This document shows, piece by piece, positions 33,010 through 40,245 of a DNA stretch of 64,000 nucleotides (positions within the stretch are counted from its first letter, which is position 1; every line of letters starts with the position of its first letter). The stretch is from Dyadobacter sp. CY347. Its GTDB lineage: Bacteria > Bacteroidota > Bacteroidia > Cytophagales > Spirosomataceae. The notes beneath the pieces are model-generated. The model was not told the origin of the DNA, made no database searches, and was given only the letters and a program-made list of their open reading frames with translations. Position numbers and translations under genes: made by a program. The stretch is taken from assembly GCF_021502655.1 (NCBI RefSeq), contig NZ_JAKFFT010000004.1, positions 558,001 to 622,000 of the forward strand. Direction: 5' to 3'.

Positions 33010-33840
33010 ATGGAAAACAGCCTCCAACCAGCCATATCACATGCAGAAACCGTGCTTACGGTTCATAATGTGAGTGAGTCTATCCGATACTGGCAAGAAA
33101 CACTTGGTTTCCCAAACCAGTGGACCTGGGGCGAGCCTCCGACACACGGTGGCGTTTCGTGGCACGGCGCGTCTGTCCAGTTTGCTCTTAATCCAACTCT
33201 GGCCGCCGAAAAACACGGTCATTCGATGTGGATCCGTGTTCGCAACATTGAAACGCTTTATCAATTGCACCAGGATCGTAAGGCTGAGATCATCATGCCG
33301 CTTTCGAGGCAGATTTATGGACTCACTGAATATGTTGTCAAGGACTTAAATGGTTATAATATAACTTTTGCTACTCCTACAAACTTCAAAAAGGGACATT
33401 CCTCAATCCTGCCTGAAAACATTCAAATTCTCATAAAAAAGCCATCGGTATCCCAGTACCGCAACTTATTCGAATCCGTAGGCTGGTCCACCGCCGCGAC
33501 CGATGAAATGTTGCAGGCGCAGCTGGATTTTATGCAGACCATTGTTATCGCTGAGAATCTGCAAAATGGTGACGTCATCGGGTGTGCTTTACTGCTGGGA
33601 GACGGTTTTAGTTTTTATTATGTAAAAGACGTCATGGTCCACCCAACCTGGCAAGGTAAGCGTGTAGGCACGGCGCTCATGCAGGAACTTACACGCTGGC
33701 TTGATGAAAATGCCACAAACAAAGCACTGGTCGCACTTTACTCATCCGAGCATCTGGCTAAATTCTACCAGCAGTTCGACTTTGCACCCACATTCGGCAT
33801 GATCCGTGTCATTGACCGGGATCACCAGCCTATGCCATAA
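33010..33840 (+). CDS. VOC (glyoxalase/bleomycin-resistance) domain fused to a GNAT acetyltransferase
   Basis: 276 residues from ATG 33010; a TTG at 33001 is in frame but less likely. Residues ~10-125 form a VOC domain: ETVLTVHNVSESIRYWQETLGF, VQFALNP, SMWIRVRNIETLYQ, YVVKDLNGYNITFA. Residues ~135-270 form a GNAT domain with the acetyl-CoA loop VMVHPTWQGKRVGTALMQEL and FYQQFDFAPT. VOC proteins often bind antibiotics or carry out metal-dependent chemistry, and GNATs acetylate amines, so the fusion could bind and modify one small molecule. The 3' end overlaps the convergent GGT gene by 19 nt. Substrate unknown. Confidence 0.82.
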   Translation: MENSLQPAISHAETVLTVHNVSESIRYWQETLGFPNQWTWGEPPTHGGVSWHGASVQFALNPTLAAEKHGHSMWIRVRNIETLYQLHQDRKAEIIMPLSRQIYGLTEYVVKDLNGYNITFATPTNFKKGHSSILPENIQILIKKPSVSQYRNLFESVGWSTAATDEMLQAQLDFMQTIVIAENLQNGDVIGCALLLGDGFSFYYVKDVMVHPTWQGKRVGTALMQELTRWLDENATNKALVALYSSEHLAKFYQQFDFAPTFGMIRVIDRDHQPMP

Positions 33841-35690
33841 TCTTCGCCATGGTTACTGGATCCGCCCCAGAAGCTTTTGTGCTGCCAGTCAAAGTAAATC
33901 GCATTGATCGGTCCGCTTGTTCTGGGCTGATAGTAAAGCTTGTATCCCATTCTGGCAAGTTCTTTTCGGGACCAGTCCGGCATTGCCTGGTTGAGAATAA
34001 GTCCGCCAGGTTCTTTGTCATGTGCCCCGAAGCTTGCATACATCTGCAATGTCTTGAAACTTGGTGCTTCGGTAGCTTCCTGCACCGTCATTCCAAACTC
34101 CACCATATTCAGAAAGAATTGGAGCAGCAACTGGTCCTGTTCATCCCCAGCCTGCTTTGCAAATGAGAGAAACGGCTTTCCATCTTTCAGCGCAAGACTT
34201 GGCGTCAATGTCACACGCGGCCTTTTTCCCGGTTCAACAACATTAAAAGGGTTTTCCTTCGCATCCAGAACGAAGGACTGCATACGTTGACTTAATCCTA
34301 CACCCGTATTGCCAGCAATACACGCGGGCACCCAGCCGCCACTAGGCGTAATGCTCACAACCCAGCCTTCTTCATCCGCAGCTTCTACTGAGGTTGTGCC
34401 AGCCGTAAATTCTTTCATGTATTCATTATCCAACCCGTTGGCGTTCCGGTTTAGCGAAGCATGGAAATTCCCCCAGGATTTAATTTGATCTGCGTAAGGG
34501 TTTTTCTTTCCTTCAAATGGGTACGGATCTCCGGGTAATGCTTTGGCATCATTTGTTTCCCAATTGATCTGCTTGATTCTCTCCTTAGCATATTCCTTGG
34601 AGAGCAAACCTTTCATCGGCTCTTCGGGTGCAAAAGCCGGATCGCCATAATAAAAATCCCGGTCAGCAAAAGCGAGGTTCATCGTTTGGTACAAAGTATG
34701 CACATAGCGTGAAGAATTGTAACCCATGCTTTTCAGATCAAAATTTTCCAGCATATTCAACGTCTGCAACAACACAGGTCCTTGCGTCCATTGCTGCATT
34801 TTGTAAACATCGATCCCTCTGTAAGATGTCATCAGCGGCTCTTCGATCTTGACTTTCCAGTTGGCCATATCTTGTTCCGTGATCAGGCCACCTTGCTCCT
34901 GCGTTCCCCTGGCAATCTCTTTGGCAATGTCACCCTTATAAAATCGGTCATAAGCTGCATAGATCGCCTCTTTCCGGCTTTTGCCTTTTTTCAATGCTTG
35001 CTGCTCCGTATCAACCAGTTTTTGCAATGTTGCCAGCAGATCTTTCTGAACAAATATTTCACCGGCATCCGGCGCTTCCCTCTTCGAGCCAAGATGTGGC
35101 AAGAAAACTTTTGTAGAGTAAGGCCACTTTTTGATTTCTGCTTTATCCCGCTCAATCGCATTGGCCGTCTGTGCCTCAATCGGATATCCTTCTGCAAGCT
35201 GCATTGCTGGTGCGAGCACCTCTTTCAGGGACATGGAGCCGTATTCCGCGAGCATTGTCATTAAACCACCGGCCGTTCCAGGCGTTGTTGCAGCCAGTGG
35301 GCCATATTCCGGCGGATAATTCATGCCTTTATTTTTGAAAAAGTCAGTCGTCGCCCCTGTCGGAGCGACACCCATCGCATTGATTGCGATCACTTTTTTT
35401 GTTTTCGGATTATAGATCAGCGCCTGCGTCTCGCCTCCCCAGCTCAATACATCCCACATGGTGCAGGTTGCCGCCAACATTGCACAGGAAGCGTCAATCG
35501 CATTTCCGCCCTTGCTGAAGATCATTGCTCCCGCCGTGGCAGCCAGTGGTTTGCCGGTAACCCCGATCCAATGTTTAGCATGCAAAGGAGGCTTCTGCGT
35601 GGTGACCGGAAAGTTATTAAAAGATTGACCATTCGCTGCAAAAGCACCAATGCTCATGATGAATGATTTGAATAAGAAACTTAATTTCAT
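33822..35690 (-). CDS. Gamma-glutamyltransferase family protein, exported
   Basis: A 622-residue Ntn hydrolase precursor with a signal peptide (MSIGAFAANGQ, about residues 12-22). The large subunit has GVTGKPLAATAGAMIFSKGGNAIDAS and TPGTAGGLMTMLAEYGSMSL. Autocleavage should occur before Thr432 in the AGTTSVEAADEEG segment, which becomes the catalytic nucleophile. The small subunit has PSGGWVPACIAGNTGVGL and the glycine-rich ending WGGSSNHGEDYG. The family hydrolyses or transfers gamma-glutamyl groups in the periplasm, or in some members acts as a cephalosporin acylase. The Ser after the Thr pair replaces the usual His, a mild divergence. Single-gene unit, convergent with the VOC-GNAT gene. 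Confidence 0.9.
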   Translation of the reverse strand: MKLSFLFKSFIMSIGAFAANGQSFNNFPVTTQKPPLHAKHWIGVTGKPLAATAGAMIFSKGGNAIDASCAMLAATCTMWDVLSWGGETQALIYNPKTKKVIAINAMGVAPTGATTDFFKNKGMNYPPEYGPLAATTPGTAGGLMTMLAEYGSMSLKEVLAPAMQLAEGYPIEAQTANAIERDKAEIKKWPYSTKVFLPHLGSKREAPDAGEIFVQKDLLATLQKLVDTEQQALKKGKSRKEAIYAAYDRFYKGDIAKEIARGTQEQGGLITEQDMANWKVKIEEPLMTSYRGIDVYKMQQWTQGPVLLQTLNMLENFDLKSMGYNSSRYVHTLYQTMNLAFADRDFYYGDPAFAPEEPMKGLLSKEYAKERIKQINWETNDAKALPGDPYPFEGKKNPYADQIKSWGNFHASLNRNANGLDNEYMKEFTAGTTSVEAADEEGWVVSITPSGGWVPACIAGNTGVGLSQRMQSFVLDAKENPFNVVEPGKRPRVTLTPSLALKDGKPFLSFAKQAGDEQDQLLLQFFLNMVEFGMTVQEATEAPSFKTLQMYASFGAHDKEPGGLILNQAMPDWSRKELARMGYKLYYQPRTSGPINAIYFDWQHKSFWGGSSNHGEDYGIGW

Positions 35691-35862
35691 AAGCGTAGCT
35701 GGTTCAGGATTTGAAAGGTCAACAGCCTTTCAGATACGCTGTTGTCCTTTACGCAATTTAAAACATTTACTCCTTGTTGAGCCGCCTGCTTTTGAATTTT
35801 GTTTACCCCTTACATTGAATGTCGTTCATGACGTGACACCCTGCACGCCATGAAACTTACAT

Positions 35863-36510
35863 TCAAAACAGTGAACCTTGTGTATAACTGCCTCCTGGAA
35901 GTCCCAGAAGTGGGAAGTTTGCAATTTGCTCGTATTGTGCGCCATTGACCAATGACCGTCTGAGAAGGATCATTTCGCTGGCTTGAAACGACGCTTGAAA
36001 CTCTCGGTAAAGCCAATCTATCACTGCTTTGGCGGTTTGCAAAGCGCTCATATTCTTTGCAATTGTAAAATGCGGATCGTCACAAAAATGATTCTCTCCC
36101 GGTGCCCATTGCCGCACGTGCCGGCCTATTTCCAATTTTAATTTCCCAGCCAGATCAAGCACCTGATCGGATGCGCCCGTTTCCAGATCGACATAAAATT
36201 TTCCGTATTCGTATTTTTTAAACTGTGTGAGCGAAATAGATAGTGGAGATGCGTGCCGGGCGACCTTTTCTAATCCCTGGATAATGCGATCCACCTTATT
36301 TTCATGAATCGTACATTTGAAGAGCGTGAGGTGCGGTACAAGATTGGCCGCGTATGCGCAGCCATAATTTTCTTCAAAATAGCGCTTCACATTATGAAGC
36401 AATGCTTCTGTCACCTTATCACACGAAAATACCAGGAGATATTCATACATGTGGTGCCTTATGCTGGCCAGTGTATTCCAATGGTTGTTGTTGATGTGAA
36501 CCCGTTTCAT
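35863..36510 (-). CDS. 2H phosphoesterase / 2'-5' RNA ligase-like protein
   Basis: 215 residues from ATG 36510 (MKRVHINNNHWN); a longer frame to 36687 is open but its extra 59 residues lack family character and the promoter lies within it. Two H-x-T motifs define the family: HLTLF (residue ~83) and HFTIA (residue ~164), on symmetrical halves of the fold. Members act as RNA 2',3'-cyclic phosphodiesterases or ligases. The core YLLVFSCDKVTEALLHNVKRY begins the first lobe. It is transcribed alone and convergent with nothing; the 172-bp gap to the GGT gene start holds no gene. Physiological substrate unknown. Confidence 0.8.
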   Translation of the reverse strand: MKRVHINNNHWNTLASIRHHMYEYLLVFSCDKVTEALLHNVKRYFEENYGCAYAANLVPHLTLFKCTIHENKVDRIIQGLEKVARHASPLSISLTQFKKYEYGKFYVDLETGASDQVLDLAGKLKLEIGRHVRQWAPGENHFCDDPHFTIAKNMSALQTAKAVIDWLYREFQASFQASEMILLRRSLVNGAQYEQIANFPLLGLPGGSYTQGSLF

Positions 36511-36540
36511 AAATTTTGCTGATGAAGTGTAACCTTGATG

Positions 36541-36571
36541 TAAAAATAATATTGTTATTTTAAATATCAAA
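36541..36571 (-). promoter_or_regulatory. Putative promoter of the 2H phosphoesterase gene
   Basis: The minus strand shows TTTG (36568-36571), a 19-bp AT-rich spacer and TATTTTTA (36541-36548), matching the Bacteroidota TTTG-N19-TAnnTTTG promoter in all but the last base. It is 31 bp upstream of the ATG at 36510, and its presence supports that start over the longer frame. Confidence 0.5.
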
Positions 36572-36756
36572 CATTTGACACTAAAAATATCTGAATATTT
36601 TTTTGTAAGCTGTTGACAGGGCTTATTTTGGCGCATATTAGGACGCATTACCCTAAAAAAGAACGACGCAGCCGGGACATTGTCCAAGCTACGCCGTTAC
36701 GGAGAGAACGATTTACTTTCTTATCTACAAAATTCGATAGTCTGGTTTGTAACTAC

Positions 36757-37764
36757 TCAGTTCTTAATCAATTTGGATGAATGCAATGTTCCATCCTGCT
36801 CCCGAACCTGTATTACATAAATGCCTGTTGTAAGCTGTTTGACATTAATGGCACCATCCGGCAGCTTTTGTAGCTCATTCTTATTCGCTTCGTACACTAC
36901 ACGACCCGATTTGCTGACAATTTTTACATGGTCCGGTTGCTGTGCATTGGGCATTTCAATGGTAAGCCAATCTACTACTGGATTTGGATGAAATGAAATA
37001 GCCAGGTCGTTTGCCACCCGAATGTTCCTGATCCGGCTGAATGCAAATTTTCCATCATTGTCAACCATTCGTAACCGATAGTAATGTTCAGCTGCTAACG
37101 GTCGCTCATGTACGTAGGAGTAGGTACGTTCAACTTTGCTCTCTCCATTTGATTTCACTTCTCCCAATGCGATCCAGTTCTTTGCATCCGTACTATGCTG
37201 TATTTCAAAAAAATCACTATTGGCCTCAAAGGACGTACTCCAAGTCAGCACGACATTATTTTCTTGCTGCGCAGCAACGAAATCTACCAGTGTGACCGGT
37301 AACGCGCTGCCTGATTCTGTCGCTGTGACTATGCTGACGTTCGTCCAATCTCCTGATTCTGAAACATTGTTCAATATTGGATCCGGTGTGCTTTTGTTCG
37401 TGGGGATCGTGTAAATATGATCTGGTCCTGCGTGAGCAATTTGCAGCACATTCTCATTGTTACCATTCAATTCAGATTCAAGGTATGTAATCAGCACTTT
37501 ACCTTTAAAAGAAAGTGGGTTTGCCAAATTGTAAACGCGATTAATGCTGCCGGTAGGCTTACCTGCAATGGCGACATCCGAATGCGTTATTTCATTGTTG
37601 TTCAAATTCGTAGCCTCGGTTGGCGTCAAAGACAAAGAACTTACCGTCACGGTTGTTCCCGGCGATATAAAAAAGCTGTTCGCGCCAGTTTTCAATTGCG
37701 CCTGTGCATCAGCAAAAGCGGCTGTGAAGCCTAGTAGTGCTATTAAGGTATGTTTTGTTTTCAT
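36757..37764 (-). CDS. Secreted protein with type IX secretion sorting domain
   Basis: A 335-residue protein with signal peptide (TLIALLGFTAAFADAQAQ). The middle has a repeat-poor beta domain and a fibronectin-like stretch VDFVAAQQENNVVLTWSTSFE with FEIQHSTDAKNW, a common Bacteroidota surface module. The C-terminus (about residues 255-335) is a T9SS type A sorting domain: FHPNPVVDWLTIEMP, VKIVSKSGRVVYE, LTTGIYVIQVREQ, ending SSKLIKN. It should be exported across the outer membrane by the type IX system and anchored or released. It is the last gene of a three-gene minus-strand run with two C1q-like proteins (46 and 24 bp gaps). No enzymatic domain is evident. Confidence 0.88.
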   Translation of the reverse strand: MKTKHTLIALLGFTAAFADAQAQLKTGANSFFISPGTTVTVSSLSLTPTEATNLNNNEITHSDVAIAGKPTGSINRVYNLANPLSFKGKVLITYLESELNGNNENVLQIAHAGPDHIYTIPTNKSTPDPILNNVSESGDWTNVSIVTATESGSALPVTLVDFVAAQQENNVVLTWSTSFEANSDFFEIQHSTDAKNWIALGEVKSNGESKVERTYSYVHERPLAAEHYYRLRMVDNDGKFAFSRIRNIRVANDLAISFHPNPVVDWLTIEMPNAQQPDHVKIVSKSGRVVYEANKNELQKLPDGAINVKQLTTGIYVIQVREQDGTLHSSKLIKN

Positions 37765-37810
37765 AAATGGGTAATCTTAAATAAAGTGAAAATTTATAAT
37801 TGTGAGAGCA

Positions 37811-38869
37811 TTAAAGTTTCTGCAATAATCTTCCATTAAAATGGGCAGTAGAATTGGAAGTTTCGAGCGCGATGCCGTTCACTCCTGATTTGCCTCTGAC
37901 AAATACAACGTCACCTTGCTGCAATTGGCAATCGATTGATATTATTGAGGTGTACTTTGAACTTACCTTGTATTTGAAGTCTAAAGCAAGTTCTGTTAGG
38001 TCGTTTCCTCTGAATCTCACCAACTGCAAAGAAGGACTAAATTCGAGATTGGCATCTCCGTGAGTCCATTCAACCATCGCGTCAAAGTGATAAATCCCGT
38101 TAAATGGTACAACAAAGCTGTCGGCGAAAGGGTTGTAATCTCCACCGTGATTGTAAGCGATATTTCCGAAATTAACCGTGACAAAATCCAGGCCTCCTCC
38201 TGAATTTATATTACCTCCACCACTGATGCCCAATTCAGAAAAGGCTATAATATTCACAGCAGGAGCTTGCCAGGTAGCATTGCCTTCTGCGTCAGAAGTA
38301 AGTATTTTCCCTTCCGCGGGAGATTGTCCACTTCCTGCTATTTTGAGCTTTCCGTTAACGTGTAGAGCTAATCCAAGAGCGCTCTTTGCTAGCACGCCGA
38401 TACCGCTGGTACTGGTTCCGAAAACACCAATTCCAGCGTCGGAAGCGCCCCTTACACCTATAACTTCGGATTGTCCTGAAATAGCAATAGAATTTGGAGA
38501 GTTATCAGAGTTATTAATAAAGAATAGGGCACCATTACTGCTTCCAACTTGATTAAAAGGTACATTTAACCTTGCTCCGATCATTTTCCAGATGGCATTA
38601 TTTTGATCTCCTGCATTGAAGTAGAATCCCTCAGGACCAACTTGGGTATTTGTGTTATAGAGCAGTAAAGCGTTCGCGGGACTAGGGACTGTACTCTTAT
38701 CTGATGTCGATTGCAGCGCAATTTTTGGTAGCAAAACTCCTCTATTTGTACTTTGAATATCTAATATTGCGCTTTGATTTGGAGAATTTGTGTTTATTCC
38801 AACACTTTGGGAAAATCCATGGTGCCAAAGCAACAACGTTACCAATAGGGACGAGAGAATAGTTTTCAT
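37811..38869 (-). CDS. Secreted C1q-like repetitive protein, copy 2
   Basis: A 352-residue exported protein (signal peptide ending HGFSQ). It begins SVGINTNSPNQSAILDIQS and NRGVLLPKIAL, the beta-helix-like stalk opening seen in Bacteroidota surface and tail-fibre-like proteins. A repetitive middle follows (SGQSEVIGVRGASDAGIGV, FGTSTSGIGVLAKSALGLAL). The last ~140 residues look like a C1q/TNF jelly roll: FVVPFNGIYHFDAMVEW, LQLVRFRGNDLTE, SIDCQLQQGDVVFVRG. It is a paralogue of the gene upstream, 24 bp away. C1q-type heads usually trimerise and bind ligands. No T9SS domain is visible at its C-terminus, so the export route past the periplasm is uncertain. Confidence 0.78.
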   Translation of the reverse strand: MKTILSSLLVTLLLWHHGFSQSVGINTNSPNQSAILDIQSTNRGVLLPKIALQSTSDKSTVPSPANALLLYNTNTQVGPEGFYFNAGDQNNAIWKMIGARLNVPFNQVGSSNGALFFINNSDNSPNSIAISGQSEVIGVRGASDAGIGVFGTSTSGIGVLAKSALGLALHVNGKLKIAGSGQSPAEGKILTSDAEGNATWQAPAVNIIAFSELGISGGGNINSGGGLDFVTVNFGNIAYNHGGDYNPFADSFVVPFNGIYHFDAMVEWTHGDANLEFSPSLQLVRFRGNDLTELALDFKYKVSSKYTSIISIDCQLQQGDVVFVRGKSGVNGIALETSNSTAHFNGRLLQKL

Positions 38870-38893
38870 AGTTAATTGTGTTAGATTGAATGA

Positions 38894-39991
38894 TTAAAGT
38901 TCGATAGCAAGGTGTCCGGTGAAATTTGCGTCTCTATCCTCGACGCTAAGTGCAACCTGCGGTGCATAAGCCCTCGCAATTACATTGATTACATCGCCCT
39001 GCTGTAATTCACAATCGATTGCTATATGTGAAGTGTGAGAACCATTGGTTGCCCGGGCACGGTTTTCAGAAAGCTCAGTCGTTACGCCGCCCCTGATCCT
39101 GACTAACTTAAGTGTTGGCCCGAAAAAAACTTCTGTGTCTGCCTTTTCCCATCTTGTCATTACATCAAAATGGTAAATCCCGTGTTTAGGTGCAATAAAT
39201 GAGCTGTGCGGTGCCATGTTTGCATCATTGTAATTCGTACCGATGTCATAGTTCTGTTTCGCGAAAGCGATTTTTACAAATGCGCTTTCAGACATATTCT
39301 GATTACCACCTTGCAGAACTCCACTAGAATGAAACCCGTTGAAAATATTGTCGAACTCGTTGATAGGCGTAGCCCAGTGAGCATTGCCGACTGCATCCAG
39401 AGCAGTAAGAACCCTGCCGTTTTCGGGGTCTACATTAGCTCCCGAAATTTTGATCCTACCATCAACTTGCATGGCCAGACCGGTAAGGGATGAGGCCACA
39501 ACCCCCGTTCCGATATCATTGCTAAACCCCCAAATCCCCGTTCCAATGGTAGAAAAACCCTTCATGGCTTGTCCATAATCAGAATAGCCCCATATAGCCG
39601 TCGCACTTACCGTTGTTGCATTATTACTTACCACGAATAGCGGTTTCGAGCTTCCATATGTCTGGCTATAAGGTAGCGTCAAATCTGAATCAACATTTTG
39701 CCAAAAGGGATTTGCGTCAGATCCTGCATTAAAATAAAAACCGGCACCTTTTGCTAATCCTGGATTTGTATTAAAAAGGAGCAAGCCTTTTTCGGGATTA
39801 GGTATGGTCAGTTTATCTGCCATAGTTTGCAAAAAGACCCTCGGCAGCAGCACCCCCTTGTTCGTAGCCTGAACATCCAGCGCCGCGCTGGGATCTGGGG
39901 TGTATGTGTTGATTCCGACACTTTCGTTGGTTTGAGCGAAGAGTTTTTGCTGGAACCAGAGTAGGGAAAAAAGTAAAACAATTTTCTTCAT
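38894..39991 (-). CDS. Secreted C1q-like repetitive protein, copy 1
   Basis: A 365-residue exported protein (signal peptide ending KLFAQ). It shares with the downstream copy the opening SVGINTYTPDPSAALDVQA and NKGVLLPRVFL, a glycine-rich repeated stalk (GYSDYGQAMKGFSTIGTGIWG) and a C-terminal jelly roll (FIAPKHGIYHFDVMTRWE, LKLVRIRGGVTTE, AIDCELQQGDVINVIA). It is the first gene of the run. A CAAAGTTG on the plus strand at 40008-40015 gives a near-consensus -7 (CAACTTTG) 17 bp before its ATG. The protein probably forms trimeric fibres with a ligand-binding head; the ligand is unknown. Confidence 0.78.
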   Translation of the reverse strand: MKKIVLLFSLLWFQQKLFAQTNESVGINTYTPDPSAALDVQATNKGVLLPRVFLQTMADKLTIPNPEKGLLLFNTNPGLAKGAGFYFNAGSDANPFWQNVDSDLTLPYSQTYGSSKPLFVVSNNATTVSATAIWGYSDYGQAMKGFSTIGTGIWGFSNDIGTGVVASSLTGLAMQVDGRIKISGANVDPENGRVLTALDAVGNAHWATPINEFDNIFNGFHSSGVLQGGNQNMSESAFVKIAFAKQNYDIGTNYNDANMAPHSSFIAPKHGIYHFDVMTRWEKADTEVFFGPTLKLVRIRGGVTTELSENRARATNGSHTSHIAIDCELQQGDVINVIARAYAPQVALSVEDRDANFTGHLAIEL

Positions 39992-40245
39992 AACATAGTA
40001 AGGTTTACAAAGTTGAAATGGCGCGTTTCCTTAATGCGTCTGATAAAAATTGCGGAGATTCTGAATTATTTGGCAATCCAATGAGCCAGGAGACGGTTTC
40101 AGTTATTTTAAGGTAAATCGGTCAGGTTTTGACCTCGTTTTTTGCGTCCTGTTTCCAGAAGTGCGCCGCTGCTCTTTCCGTTTTTCAAATACTTTTTCAA
40201 GTAACTTTTTAACTACACCAGGCTTTTGATCATGTTCTTTTTACC

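Noticed and set aside
36511..36687. N-terminal extension of the 2H phosphoesterase
   Set aside because: The extension is AT-rich, lacks domain character and contains the putative promoter at 36541-36571.
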